40,987 nucleotides of DNA from Brevundimonas sp. (GTDB lineage Bacteria > Pseudomonadota > Alphaproteobacteria > Caulobacterales > Caulobacteraceae), in assembly GCF_018608325.1 (NCBI RefSeq), contig NZ_JABAZW010000142.1:325-41311 (forward strand), in the 5' to 3' direction. A program made the translations under genes and the position numbers. Position 1 is the first letter of the stretch; each line of letters starts with the position of its first letter. The notes beneath the pieces were generated by a model. It ran no database searches and had not been told where the DNA came from. It saw only the letters and a program-made list of their open reading frames with translations. Below are positions 18,229-26,507 of the stretch, one piece after another.

Positions 18229-20327
18229 CAGCTTGTCACTTCCATGGTGATAGTCCGCACCTCCAGCGGGCCGCCGACGTGCTGCTCAATCGTGAAGGTT
18301 GGGTATTTTGCGCGGCCCAGCGGACGGAAACGACGCACGCCCGTCGTAGGCGTCACCTCGCCGCCAATCACGCCTGACCAGCCGGACGGATCGCGCCCGT
18401 TGCCCTTGAAGCCGACGGATTCTATGACATCGACATCGACACGCGTGATCTTGTAATTGGGTCGCAGCCCCATCTGCTGATCGATAGGTGGCACACCCTC
18501 GACAATCAGGGGGAAGTCCAGGCCCACACGCACGGCGCCGAAGCTGTCATCTACGCCGATCAGGCGTCCGTCAGGTCCGACCTCAAACTCGCCCAGCTTG
18601 GACGGGCCAGACCAGACGCCGATGGTGTGGCCGGCATAGAGCGGAACAGGCGTGTTGAGGTCGGGCAGAGCCACCATGCCGTCAGCCCACGCCGTCTCGT
18701 CGAAACGCTCCAGGCGGAACTTGCGAACACCGTCGACGACGCGCTCGGCCACAACGAACAACTGCCCGTCCGCGACGACCAGCGATCTCCAAGATCCCGC
18801 CGTGTGCCACAGGCTCCAGGCTGAGAACTGCGCGCTGCGGCGATAGGTCAGCACGGCCATCTGTCCGTCATCGCGCAATACCGGAACCAGACGGTCACTC
18901 TCTGTGCCCGCCGCCAGCAGCTCAAGCTCAATCGGCGTTCCCATCAGGTGGAAGGCCAATTCCGACAGGTCGGCAATCTCCCACGAGCGACGCACGTTGC
19001 CGGTCGGCAGGCAGATCATGGTGCGGCCGCTGTCGCGCTCGATGAACATCATGCCCTCGCTGACCAGCAGCGGTTGCGGCGAGGCGGCGGACTCGGGGCC
19101 GATCTTCAGCAGTTCGAAGTTGGTGGGTGACAGGGGGGCAGCGACCTGCTCCGGCACGTAATAGACCCCCGCTTCGGTGAAGAGTAGAAGCTGCTCAGTC
19201 GATCCGAAGTGACGCAGTCCAAGGCTCGTTTCTCGACCCACGCGCTCGATGATGGCGTCAGTCTCAAGGCCGGTGCCGGTGCTGAAGTCCTCGATGTCTC
19301 CGGTCGCGCTGGCGGCCATGACATTTTGCGCGGCGTCGAAATCACCCAGCATCAGACGATTGCGGTGCAGCGCGGTCGATCCGGGATAGCCACGCGCGCC
19401 ACCGATCAGAGCCTCATCCCAATCCACGGTTGGCGCTGGCGTGGCGAAGTTGGTTACCGCGCTCATCTTGGAGCGGGCCGTGGGTCCAACCAACGCCTCA
19501 GTCGCGTCGAACAGGGTGAACCCGTCGATCATCTGGATCTGAAGTGTGGTGGCGCTTGGCACAGCCGACACAACGCCGTTGATCTGCGTATCCTCGCCCT
19601 TGACCTGCTGCCCGATAATGAAGCCGTCAGACGACGCCAGGGTCACGGTTACGGTTGGGTAGAGGGCACCGATGACGTTGCCGGTCGCCGCTGTCGGGCT
19701 GCTGACGCCCGCGATCTGGATCTCCACGCCCGTGTACCGAATGCGCGTTCCGACATGGCTCGGCAGGAAGAAGTCTGCACTTGTCGCCAGATTGATCGCG
19801 CCACTGTAGCCCGACGGCGACAGGCTGATCCCGCGCGCGGCGTAGCGCCAATAGGGTTGGAGCCGCGAACCATTCAGCCCATCAGCGAAGGCCAGCGGCG
19901 CAATAGCCCAGGTCGAGCCGGTCAGGGTCAGTATCTGCGGTTGGAACGACCGCGCCGCAACGACGACCTTTCCGTCCTCGATGGCGATCTGCATCGTGAA
20001 CAGGTCAGCCTCACGCCATGGCACAGCAGTAGCAATTACCTGCTGCACGGCGCCATCCAGACCGCGCACTTCGAACCGACCATCGCCAAACACCAGCAGA
20101 CGCGCATCGCTGCGTCCGATGCCGTAGGTTTCCAAACGCGATACGCCGTTCAGACCGGCGACATCGGCGGTCCCCCAGCGGCGCTTGAAGCCGCCTCCAG
20201 CCATGTTCAGGGCATTGCGAAACCGGCGCGCACCCTCATTGCGAACCTGCAGGTCGGTGCGCAGCAGGTATTCCTCGGCAAGCTCACCGGCCGCCATGCT
20301 GGTGATGAATGGAAAACGGCGCGCCAT
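18228..20327 (-). CDS. tail tubular protein B / nozzle-like protein
   Basis: MARRFPFITSMAAGELAEEYLLRTDLQVRNEGARRFRNALNMAGGGFKRRWGTADVA..., typical stabilisation/nozzle-protein N-terminus; large beta-rich ORF. Confidence 0.8.
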   Translation of the reverse strand: MARRFPFITSMAAGELAEEYLLRTDLQVRNEGARRFRNALNMAGGGFKRRWGTADVAGLNGVSRLETYGIGRSDARLLVFGDGRFEVRGLDGAVQQVIATAVPWREADLFTMQIAIEDGKVVVAARSFQPQILTLTGSTWAIAPLAFADGLNGSRLQPYWRYAARGISLSPSGYSGAINLATSADFFLPSHVGTRIRYTGVEIQIAGVSSPTAATGNVIGALYPTVTVTLASSDGFIIGQQVKGEDTQINGVVSAVPSATTLQIQMIDGFTLFDATEALVGPTARSKMSAVTNFATPAPTVDWDEALIGGARGYPGSTALHRNRLMLGDFDAAQNVMAASATGDIEDFSTGTGLETDAIIERVGRETSLGLRHFGSTEQLLLFTEAGVYYVPEQVAAPLSPTNFELLKIGPESAASPQPLLVSEGMMFIERDSGRTMICLPTGNVRRSWEIADLSELAFHLMGTPIELELLAAGTESDRLVPVLRDDGQMAVLTYRRSAQFSAWSLWHTAGSWRSLVVADGQLFVVAERVVDGVRKFRLERFDETAWADGMVALPDLNTPVPLYAGHTIGVWSGPSKLGEFEVGPDGRLIGVDDSFGAVRVGLDFPLIVEGVPPIDQQMGLRPNYKITRVDVDVIESVGFKGNGRDPSGWSGVIGGEVTPTTGVRRFRPLGRAKYPTFTIEQHVGGPLEVRTITMEVTS

Positions 20328-20938
20328 CAGCAACGTCCACGACGACGCCGCCACGCTTCTGCCAGCGGAGCCGAGGTCAGAACATCGACGCCCGGCTCCT
20401 GCCGCTTGTCGCGCAGAATGGCGTCACGCATCTTCTGGTCGGCGTCTCGTTCCTTCAGCCGTGCGTCTTGTGGCTTGTCACACAACGCCTCAAGGAACAG
20501 GGCCTGCAGACGCGTGACGATGGCCTCGGACAGGTCGCCCGGCCAGACAGACTCATGCGCGCGCACGTTGGCGACGACCTGTAACGTGGCGCCCTCGTAG
20601 CGATCCCGCGTCAGGATGCGACCGCTCTCGATGGCATAGTCACCAGATCGCAGGCGCTGCCCCCGATACATCAGATACTGGATATTGATGACCTCGGACG
20701 GCGCGACCCAGGCGTGGCGATACGGACCCAATTCGACTGCTGACTGATAGGTTACCGGCAGGGTCTGCTTGGCGAAGGTCCAGGCATGACGCGTGAAGGC
20801 GGCGCGGACGATGCCCTCATAGTTGCTGTTCGCCACACGCGCGGCGCTGTCGTCGCCGTCCAGCGACGGCAACTCCTCCTCACCGATGCGGTGCAGTGCG
20901 GCCTGAATGACCTCGATAGGTGCGGCATAGGCGGGCAT
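20327..20938 (-). CDS. tail tubular protein A / head-tail adaptor-like protein
   Basis: MPAYAAPIEVIQAALHRIGEEELPSLDGDDSAARVANSNYEGIVRAAFTRHAWTFAKQTLPVTYQ, a gp11-like adaptor signature. Confidence 0.8.
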   Translation of the reverse strand: MPAYAAPIEVIQAALHRIGEEELPSLDGDDSAARVANSNYEGIVRAAFTRHAWTFAKQTLPVTYQSAVELGPYRHAWVAPSEVINIQYLMYRGQRLRSGDYAIESGRILTRDRYEGATLQVVANVRAHESVWPGDLSEAIVTRLQALFLEALCDKPQDARLKERDADQKMRDAILRDKRQEPGVDVLTSAPLAEAWRRRRGRC

Positions 20939-20967
20939 TGCGCCAGATTGAGCGGCGCAGGGAAGTC

Positions 20968-20979
20968 CTCAACGCACGG
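20968..20979 (-). promoter_or_regulatory. late-module element copy B (upstream of tail adaptor)
   Basis: CCGTGCGTTGAG; 30 nt before ATG 20938. Confidence 0.75.
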
Positions 20980-21075
20980 GCCTTGGCGTAAGTGCGAGGC
21001 GGGGGTATGGAGCGTGCAGGTCGGTGGCGCAGACCGGATTACCTACGCATGGCCGCGCTTAAGCCTGACTATCAT

Positions 21076-21285
21076 ATGCCCCAGACGCCTCGCGGACTGG
21101 CCCGGCAAGGCGCCCGGCTCAAGATCATGTGCTCTTCGGCGACCTGCACCCACGAAACCAGCTTCTCAGCGCATGAGCTGATCCGAAAAGGATACGGCGA
21201 CATTCATATGAGCGCCATCGAGCGGCGCCTGTTCTGCGCCAGGTGCAAGGCCGTGAAGCCCGTCGTGCAGATTGATCTGGCGTAG
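21076..21285 (+). CDS. small Cys-rich (zinc-ribbon-like) protein on opposite strand to late operon
   Basis: MPQTPRGLARQGARLKIMCSSATCTHETSFSAHELIRKGYGDIHMSAIERRLFCARCKAVKPVVQIDLA; C-x4-C ... C-x2-C. Confidence 0.55.
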   Translation: MPQTPRGLARQGARLKIMCSSATCTHETSFSAHELIRKGYGDIHMSAIERRLFCARCKAVKPVVQIDLA

Positions 21286-21427
21286 CAAAACGCCCCCGGC
21301 GTGAACCCCGACCGCTATCCATGCACAGACCTCAGGTGCATCTGAGGATCGATCGACAGATCGAATTACGGTCGGAGCTGGACGAATTATGAGTCGGTCT
21401 GGCTTGGGATGCAAGGCCGTAGAAACG

Positions 21428-21452
21428 AAAAAGGCCCCGCCGAAACGGGGCC
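21428..21452 (-). terminator. rho-independent terminator of capsid operon
   Basis: Minus strand GGCCCCG-TTTCGG-CGGGGCC-TTTTT immediately downstream of the 21477 ORF. Confidence 0.88.
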
Positions 21453-21476
21453 AGTTCCAGGAGGGTAGGGTAGGGA

Positions 21477-21806
21477 TTACTTCTTGGAGCCCGCTTCCTT
21501 CAGCGCGTCACGCTCAGCGGTGACGGCTTCCAGACTGGTCTTCAGTTCAGCGTTCTCCGCATCACGAAGCTCTGCCAGTTCGCCCGCTTCCTTCAGCGCG
21601 GCCTCCAGTTCGGCCACGCGAGGGTCGGGACCGGCAGCGGGCGCAGGCTTGGTTACGGCCTTGTCGCGCTTGGCGACAGCAGCCTCAGCGGCCTTGTCCA
21701 GCGGATGCCAGAAGGTGCCGGGGATGGCGTCGGATTCGAACTCCTGACCGGTTTCGATCAGGCCGTCCTTCAGCGCCAGACGGGCGAGGGCTTGATATCG
21801 TGCCAT
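21477..21806 (-). CDS. hypothetical phage protein with coiled-coil C-terminus
   Basis: 109 aa; N-term LIETGQEFESDAIPGTFWHPLDKAAEAA; SD AGGGGG upstream. Confidence 0.6.
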   Translation of the reverse strand: MARYQALARLALKDGLIETGQEFESDAIPGTFWHPLDKAAEAAVAKRDKAVTKPAPAAGPDPRVAELEAALKEAGELAELRDAENAELKTSLEAVTAERDALKEAGSKK

Positions 21807-21817
21807 GTGCGCGCCCC

Positions 21818-22252
21818 CTACAGCGGATTCTTCTGGACGGCAGCGACGATGCCTGCCGTGATCTTGCCCGCCGTACCCGCGCCAGCGACGGTGAAGTTCA
21901 GGCGCGAGTAGCGTTTGCGCGCCTTGTACGGGATCTGATCGATGGCGAACTGGAAGCCGGGCTTCAGGTCGGCAACCGGAACCGCGCCGGACGACACGAC
22001 GGTGTCGACGCCCGAGCCGAAGTTTTCCGCATCGCTGGTCTGATAGCTGACCTGAACAGTCGTGGCGCCAGCAAAGGCCTCCACGACCTGGACCAGCAGC
22101 GGCACTTCTGGGCCAACGCCCAGATCGCGCGTCAGGGGAACAGACGAACCGTAGGGAATGCCAGCCGCCAGATGGTCGATCACATTGGTGGACGCGGCGG
22201 TCGCTGTGACCGCCTGCGCCGCTGAATACTGAAGGGTCTTGTCGAAGATCAT
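21818..22252 (-). CDS. Bbp16-like capsid cement protein
   Basis: MIFDKTLQYSAAQAVTATAASTNVIDHLAAGIPYGSSVPLTRDLGVGPEVPLLVQVVEAF...RYSRLNFTVAG; SD AAGGAG. Confidence 0.78.
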   Translation of the reverse strand: MIFDKTLQYSAAQAVTATAASTNVIDHLAAGIPYGSSVPLTRDLGVGPEVPLLVQVVEAFAGATTVQVSYQTSDAENFGSGVDTVVSSGAVPVADLKPGFQFAIDQIPYKARKRYSRLNFTVAGAGTAGKITAGIVAAVQKNPL

Positions 22253-22265
22253 GGTGATGCGCTCC

Positions 22266-23279
22266 TTAGGCCACAGCGGCTTCGGTGTTCAGCAGGGCGT
22301 CGGTTTCGCGGATCGGGATGCCGCGATAGGTCATCACCTCCTGACCGGCGATTTCCATCGGGGTCAGGCGGACGAAGTTGTCCGATGCGCCCTTGTTCTG
22401 CGCCAGGGCCTCCAGGGCCTCAAGCACATCGCGGTTGCAGTAGATGGCCTGACGCGGCGCGGCCTCGCCGTCCGGCAGATTGGCGCCGGGGCGCGCAACG
22501 CGGCGGGACTGCAGCTTGTAGTAGGCTGAGCGCAGGAACTTGTAGAGGTCGACATTGCCCGCCTGCATAGCGGCGACATCGATGTTGGCGACGCGGGAGT
22601 TATAGCGCCAGTCACCGACCGACAGGCCCAGGTGCCAGCGAAAGGTTTCCTCCAGCACATAGTAGGGGTTGCCCGCCGCGTCCGTGACGCGTTGGCGGCC
22701 GTTGTCTTTGCGCTGCAGGCCGCCCGGCGCATCGGCAGGATGGATCAGCGACGTGAAGCGGTCACCCCAGGTCACAGCCCAGATCGAGGTGTTGTTCGAT
22801 CCGGTCCCGCCAGCATTGACGACGTTCTTGTTCGCCAGCGAGTTATAGCGCGCTCCCAGACCCTTGAACTTCTCAGGCGTGGTGGCGGTGTCGTGGTAGA
22901 AGATGCCGGTCGCGGCCTCCTGCGACATGGCCTCCAGCACGCCAGAGGCTTCGTTCAGGCGAAGCTGATTAACCTTGGCCGCCTCGATGTCGAGCATGCG
23001 CTCGTCAACGGCAGACATCTGCTCGATCCAGCCGGTTGTATCCTCGACCGACTGGGTGTGGCCCTTGGACTGCGGCACGCCCTGGTAAAGCGCGCCCCAC
23101 GAAACCGAGGGCAGGCCGGTGCGGATCGAATGGCGGTGCTTGTTGCCGTTGTTGCAGGGAATGACCCAGGCGTCATCTAGAACCGGGTTGGTCTGCGACA
23201 GCACTTCCAGCACCGCGCCCTCTGGCGTGGTCCGCAGCGTGTCGATCAGATTCAGATAGGAGTTGCCGATGGTGGCCAT
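22266..23279 (-). CDS. major capsid protein
   Basis: 337 aa, MATIGNSYLNLIDTLRTTPEGAVLEVLSQTNPVLDDAWVIPCNNGNKHRHSIRTGLPSVSWGALYQGVPQSK; between scaffold and cement protein; SD GAGGA. Confidence 0.85.
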   Translation of the reverse strand: MATIGNSYLNLIDTLRTTPEGAVLEVLSQTNPVLDDAWVIPCNNGNKHRHSIRTGLPSVSWGALYQGVPQSKGHTQSVEDTTGWIEQMSAVDERMLDIEAAKVNQLRLNEASGVLEAMSQEAATGIFYHDTATTPEKFKGLGARYNSLANKNVVNAGGTGSNNTSIWAVTWGDRFTSLIHPADAPGGLQRKDNGRQRVTDAAGNPYYVLEETFRWHLGLSVGDWRYNSRVANIDVAAMQAGNVDLYKFLRSAYYKLQSRRVARPGANLPDGEAAPRQAIYCNRDVLEALEALAQNKGASDNFVRLTPMEIAGQEVMTYRGIPIRETDALLNTEAAVA

Positions 23280-23292
23280 GTGTCAGTGATCC

Positions 23293-23967
23293 TCAGCCGT
23301 AGAGACGGGTCGCTAGATCCGGCAAGGCCGGGGCGGGTTGGGGGGCGGCCGAAAGCGCTGGGCCGGACAGTTTTGAGACGAGCTGTTCCAGGGCGATCAC
23401 GCCCTCTGCGTCGCCCATGTTTCGGCGCAGAGCGTCAGCGCCCGGTGCGCCGATGGCGGCTGTGACAGCGGAGTGAATGGCGGCGGTGCGGGCCGCATGG
23501 GACGAACCTAGCTTGGCCTGCTCAGCCGCGATGAAATCGTTCTGCGCCTGGGCGGCGGCGATCTCTTGGGCGGCATAGACGCCCAGAATTTCGGACACGG
23601 CCTCCTGCGGCATGCCCAGCTTGTGCATCACCGGCAGCATGGCGGCCGCCAACGGATCGGCGGCGTCGAACTCGACAGGCTTCCCGTCCAGACCGACGAT
23701 GGGCTCGGCTAGGGTCAGGGTGTATTTGTCGGGACTCTCGGGAACGCCTGCACGACGTGCGGCGTCCGCAGCTTCCAGCTCAGCGAGGCGCGAATAGGCT
23801 TCCGGCTTGATGCCCGTCGCCTCATCCCAGAACGCATCAGGCAGAGCGTCGGGGCGGGCCGGGGCCGCAGGCTCAGGAGCGGCCATCACAGCGGCTGGTG
23901 CGACCGGAACTGCGGTCGTCGGCGCTGGCGCCGGGGTGGGTTCTACAGGGGCGGTTGCGTCCGTCAT
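23293..23967 (-). CDS. scaffolding protein
   Basis: MTDATAPVEPTPAPAPTTAVPVAPAAV..., Pro/Ala-rich N-term, helical C-term; upstream of capsid gene. Confidence 0.72.
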   Translation of the reverse strand: MTDATAPVEPTPAPAPTTAVPVAPAAVMAAPEPAAPARPDALPDAFWDEATGIKPEAYSRLAELEAADAARRAGVPESPDKYTLTLAEPIVGLDGKPVEFDAADPLAAAMLPVMHKLGMPQEAVSEILGVYAAQEIAAAQAQNDFIAAEQAKLGSSHAARTAAIHSAVTAAIGAPGADALRRNMGDAEGVIALEQLVSKLSGPALSAAPQPAPALPDLATRLYG

Positions 23968-23998
23968 GGTCGCGACGTTGCGGCGCGCGACCCATGCC

Positions 23999-24010
23999 CT
24001 CAACGCACGG
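23999..24010 (-). promoter_or_regulatory. late-module element copy C (upstream of scaffold)
   Basis: CCGTGCGTTGAG; 32 nt before ATG 23967; directly abuts upstream stop TGA 24011-24013. Confidence 0.75.
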
Positions 24011-24268
24011 TCATTCTGGCGCTATGGACCTCAGAACACCGTTCATGAAGCGTCGTGCGCCCTCGGCCTCCCGCAGCGTTTCGTTGCTGGAATTCAGAGG
24101 GGTGACGGCGTTGGCGCGCTCCAGAAGCCAGCCCATCACCCTCAGGCCATCATGTCCGCTGAACAGGCGACGCGCTGTTTGCTCGATCTTTTCGTCAACA
24201 TCGCCAGCGATGGATTTCGACGGTTGAGCGCGTAACGATGCAAAGGTTCGCTTAGGCTGTTGCACCAT
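24011..24268 (-). CDS. hypothetical protein
   Basis: 85 aa MVQQPKRTFASLRAQPSKSIAGDVDEKIEQTARRLFSGHDGLRVMGWLLERAN...; SD GGAGGG. Confidence 0.55.
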   Translation of the reverse strand: MVQQPKRTFASLRAQPSKSIAGDVDEKIEQTARRLFSGHDGLRVMGWLLERANAVTPLNSSNETLREAEGARRFMNGVLRSIAPE

Positions 24269-25793
24269 CTGGCATCCCTCCCTGTGCCGCAGCCGCCATG
24301 GCAGCTTCCTGCGCGATCTGCTCTGGCGACTTCATGACGATGTGCCGCTCCTTCGCCGTGGCGATCAGGTTTTCCATTGTCGCGGTTGCGTCGATCTGGA
24401 CACCGACCTGCAGCGCGGCGCCGATGTTGGATGCCATAGCCAGGACCTGCCCCGTCAGGTTCATGTCCTCCAGATCCTTCGCCTTGGACAACGGACTGAT
24501 CGGACGCACGTTCACGACCTGACCGCCCTTCAGCTTGACCTCCGGCAGGACGCCGCGCTGCGCCAGAATCCAGGCCACGCGCTCGATGATCGGCAACACC
24601 CATTCACGGACGCAGCGGTCACGGGGCAGTTCCTTGCGCCGCGTGTTCCAGGCCTTCTCGTCCATCCACTGGCCCAGCGTCGGCGGTGTATCGCCGGGCT
24701 GCTCGGGACGATCCTGATAGGCGGCGCGCTTGATCTCCTTGCGCATCTCGTCCTCTTTGAAGAACGAGGCGTCGAAGCGCGCTTCCGGCATGAAGGGCTC
24801 GGGCGGTTTCGATCCCGGCGCGCGGGCGTAGGCCTTGCCCGCCTCTATGCCGCCTTCGAAGTTGGCCAGTCCGTCCTCTTCATAGGAGAACGGCGCGTCA
24901 ATGCTGTTGCCCAGACCCTTGAGATTCAAATAGCCAAGCTCGTCCAGAACCCGCGCGCGCGGCGTTGCTTTCTTGAACGGACCCGGCCCCCATGCGCTGT
25001 CGGCCTGTTGACGAAACCTGCAGGCGATGACCGCGCATGATCCGGCGCCCTCGAACACCTTGTGAAACCGCTGCTTGTTGCCGACCATGATGCGATAGTT
25101 CCAGCGCTCGACGCCGGGCGTGCTGTAGTCGCGGTCGCAGCCCTCGACGACGGCCTGCTTGCGGTTCGCCTGGTTGCTGGTCGGCATAGGGAACTCAGAC
25201 GGAAGCGCCACTCCCCAGAGCATGTGCTGCTCGGCAGGCGTCAGAGACATCTCCCGCCATTTGCCGGTCACGCTGCCATCGGGCCCCCGCTCCATCAATA
25301 GGTCGGGTATCTCGATGGGCTGGAAGTGCAGGGGATTAAGCGCTCCCATGTCGCTGACTGCCAGCGCCATGGCTGATACGCCCCAGAATGCGAAGCATTC
25401 CTGGGCTGCGTCCCAATAGTTCGACCGCTCAATCTCAGCGAATATCGTGTCGCCAATCGCCTTGAGTTGCGGCGCGATCTCGCGGCGCTGCCCCTCGCTC
25501 AGGCTCTCGGCAGGTTCAAACATCACCCAGCGCTCATGACGGGGGGTGAAGGTCGAGATCATGTCAGAGGCGAAATCCTCAGCTACGATCTCCAGCGTAT
25601 TGTCGAACTGATCGTCCTGCTCCTCGATCTTCTGCGCGGCGTTCGATGAGTTGGTGCTTCGGGATTGAGCGTCCGCAATCCGCCGATAGGTCGGAAGGGC
25701 CAGGCGCAGCGTCTCGTCAATCCACACCTGATGGCGGGCGCGGTCCTGCCGGGCCAGTGTAACGCGCGCCAGAACCTTCTTGGCGTCATCCAT
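24252..25793 (-). CDS. portal protein (T7-like head-tail connector)
   Basis: 513 aa, MDDAKKVLARVTLARQDRARHQVWIDETLRLALPTYR...EDFASDMISTFTPRHERWVMFEP; C-terminal Q/A-rich. Confidence 0.85.
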   Translation of the reverse strand: MDDAKKVLARVTLARQDRARHQVWIDETLRLALPTYRRIADAQSRSTNSSNAAQKIEEQDDQFDNTLEIVAEDFASDMISTFTPRHERWVMFEPAESLSEGQRREIAPQLKAIGDTIFAEIERSNYWDAAQECFAFWGVSAMALAVSDMGALNPLHFQPIEIPDLLMERGPDGSVTGKWREMSLTPAEQHMLWGVALPSEFPMPTSNQANRKQAVVEGCDRDYSTPGVERWNYRIMVGNKQRFHKVFEGAGSCAVIACRFRQQADSAWGPGPFKKATPRARVLDELGYLNLKGLGNSIDAPFSYEEDGLANFEGGIEAGKAYARAPGSKPPEPFMPEARFDASFFKEDEMRKEIKRAAYQDRPEQPGDTPPTLGQWMDEKAWNTRRKELPRDRCVREWVLPIIERVAWILAQRGVLPEVKLKGGQVVNVRPISPLSKAKDLEDMNLTGQVLAMASNIGAALQVGVQIDATATMENLIATAKERHIVMKSPEQIAQEAAMAAAAQGGMPDGATA

Positions 25794-26095
25794 CAGTAGA
25801 GGACCAAGTCTGGACGGGTAAGTCCACCGCCGCCGCCACGTCCACCCCCAAACTGCGCGCCGCCAGATCCTCCACCTCCAGAAGAGCCGGTGGACTGTGA
25901 TGGGGTTGAGCCACCACCAAAGATCGGGACCGATCCGCCCGAAGATACCTTCCCGAAACGACGGATGCGGCGGGTCGTGGCGCCCGTCAGATAGGCCTGC
26001 GTTTCTTCGGTGCGTGCGACTTCAGCGCGCCGCTGCTCACGCTCGCGCGCCTCGACAACGGCGGGATCTTCTTGCTGCGGTTTAGGGCTTCTCAT
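25793..26095 (-). CDS. hypothetical Gly-rich small protein
   Basis: MRSPKPQQEDPAVVEAREREQRRAEVARTEETQAYLTGATTRRIRRFGKVSSGGSVPIFGGGSTPSQSTGSSGGGG...; TGATG junction with portal. ORF could extend to GTG at 26143. Confidence 0.6.
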   Translation of the reverse strand: MRSPKPQQEDPAVVEAREREQRRAEVARTEETQAYLTGATTRRIRRFGKVSSGGSVPIFGGGSTPSQSTGSSGGGGSGGAQFGGGRGGGGGLTRPDLVLY

Positions 26096-26507
26096 TCGGC
26101 TGGCTCTCAAACGCAGGACGCGCACCTTGAGCGAGCAAGTCACGGCATAGGGCTTGAGGCCTCAACGCACGGGTTCTGACGCCTACGAGGTGCGCCACAG
26201 CGGGCGTGCACCAGAAGCCGAAACGGAAGGCGGGGCGGCTGGCGTCTCGCACCTTGAAAGCCAGCAGGGTGCGGCTGGCAGGCAGGGCATCAACCCAGGC
26301 GTCCATCTGCGCCGAAGACAGGGCGCGAAGGTGGGTCTGCTTCAGCGTTACATCATACAGCAGCCAGACGGACTGCTCCGCGTCGTACGCAAAGGCGACG
26401 ACATGCCGAAAGCCTGGACGACACAGGCGCCACCACCAATGCGGCTGCTCGCCGTCATAGAAGGCGACATACCATTCGCCAATCGGAGCGATCTCGCGAT
26501 CAATCAT
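26082..26507 (-). CDS. hypothetical phage protein
   Basis: MIDREIAPIGEWYVAFYDGEQPHWWWRLCRPGFRHVVAFAYD...FWCTPAVAHLVGVRTRALRPQALCRDLLAQGA; ATGA coupling to terminase. Confidence 0.65.
   Translation of the reverse strand: MIDREIAPIGEWYVAFYDGEQPHWWWRLCRPGFRHVVAFAYDAEQSVWLLYDVTLKQTHLRALSSAQMDAWVDALPASRTLLAFKVRDASRPAFRFGFWCTPAVAHLVGVRTRALRPQALCRDLLAQGARPAFESQPNEKP
26161..26172 (-). promoter_or_regulatory. late-module element copy D (inside CDS 26082-26507)
   Basis: CCGTGCGTTGAG; inside coding sequence (encodes TRALR context), 66 nt before ATG 26095. Confidence 0.6.
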
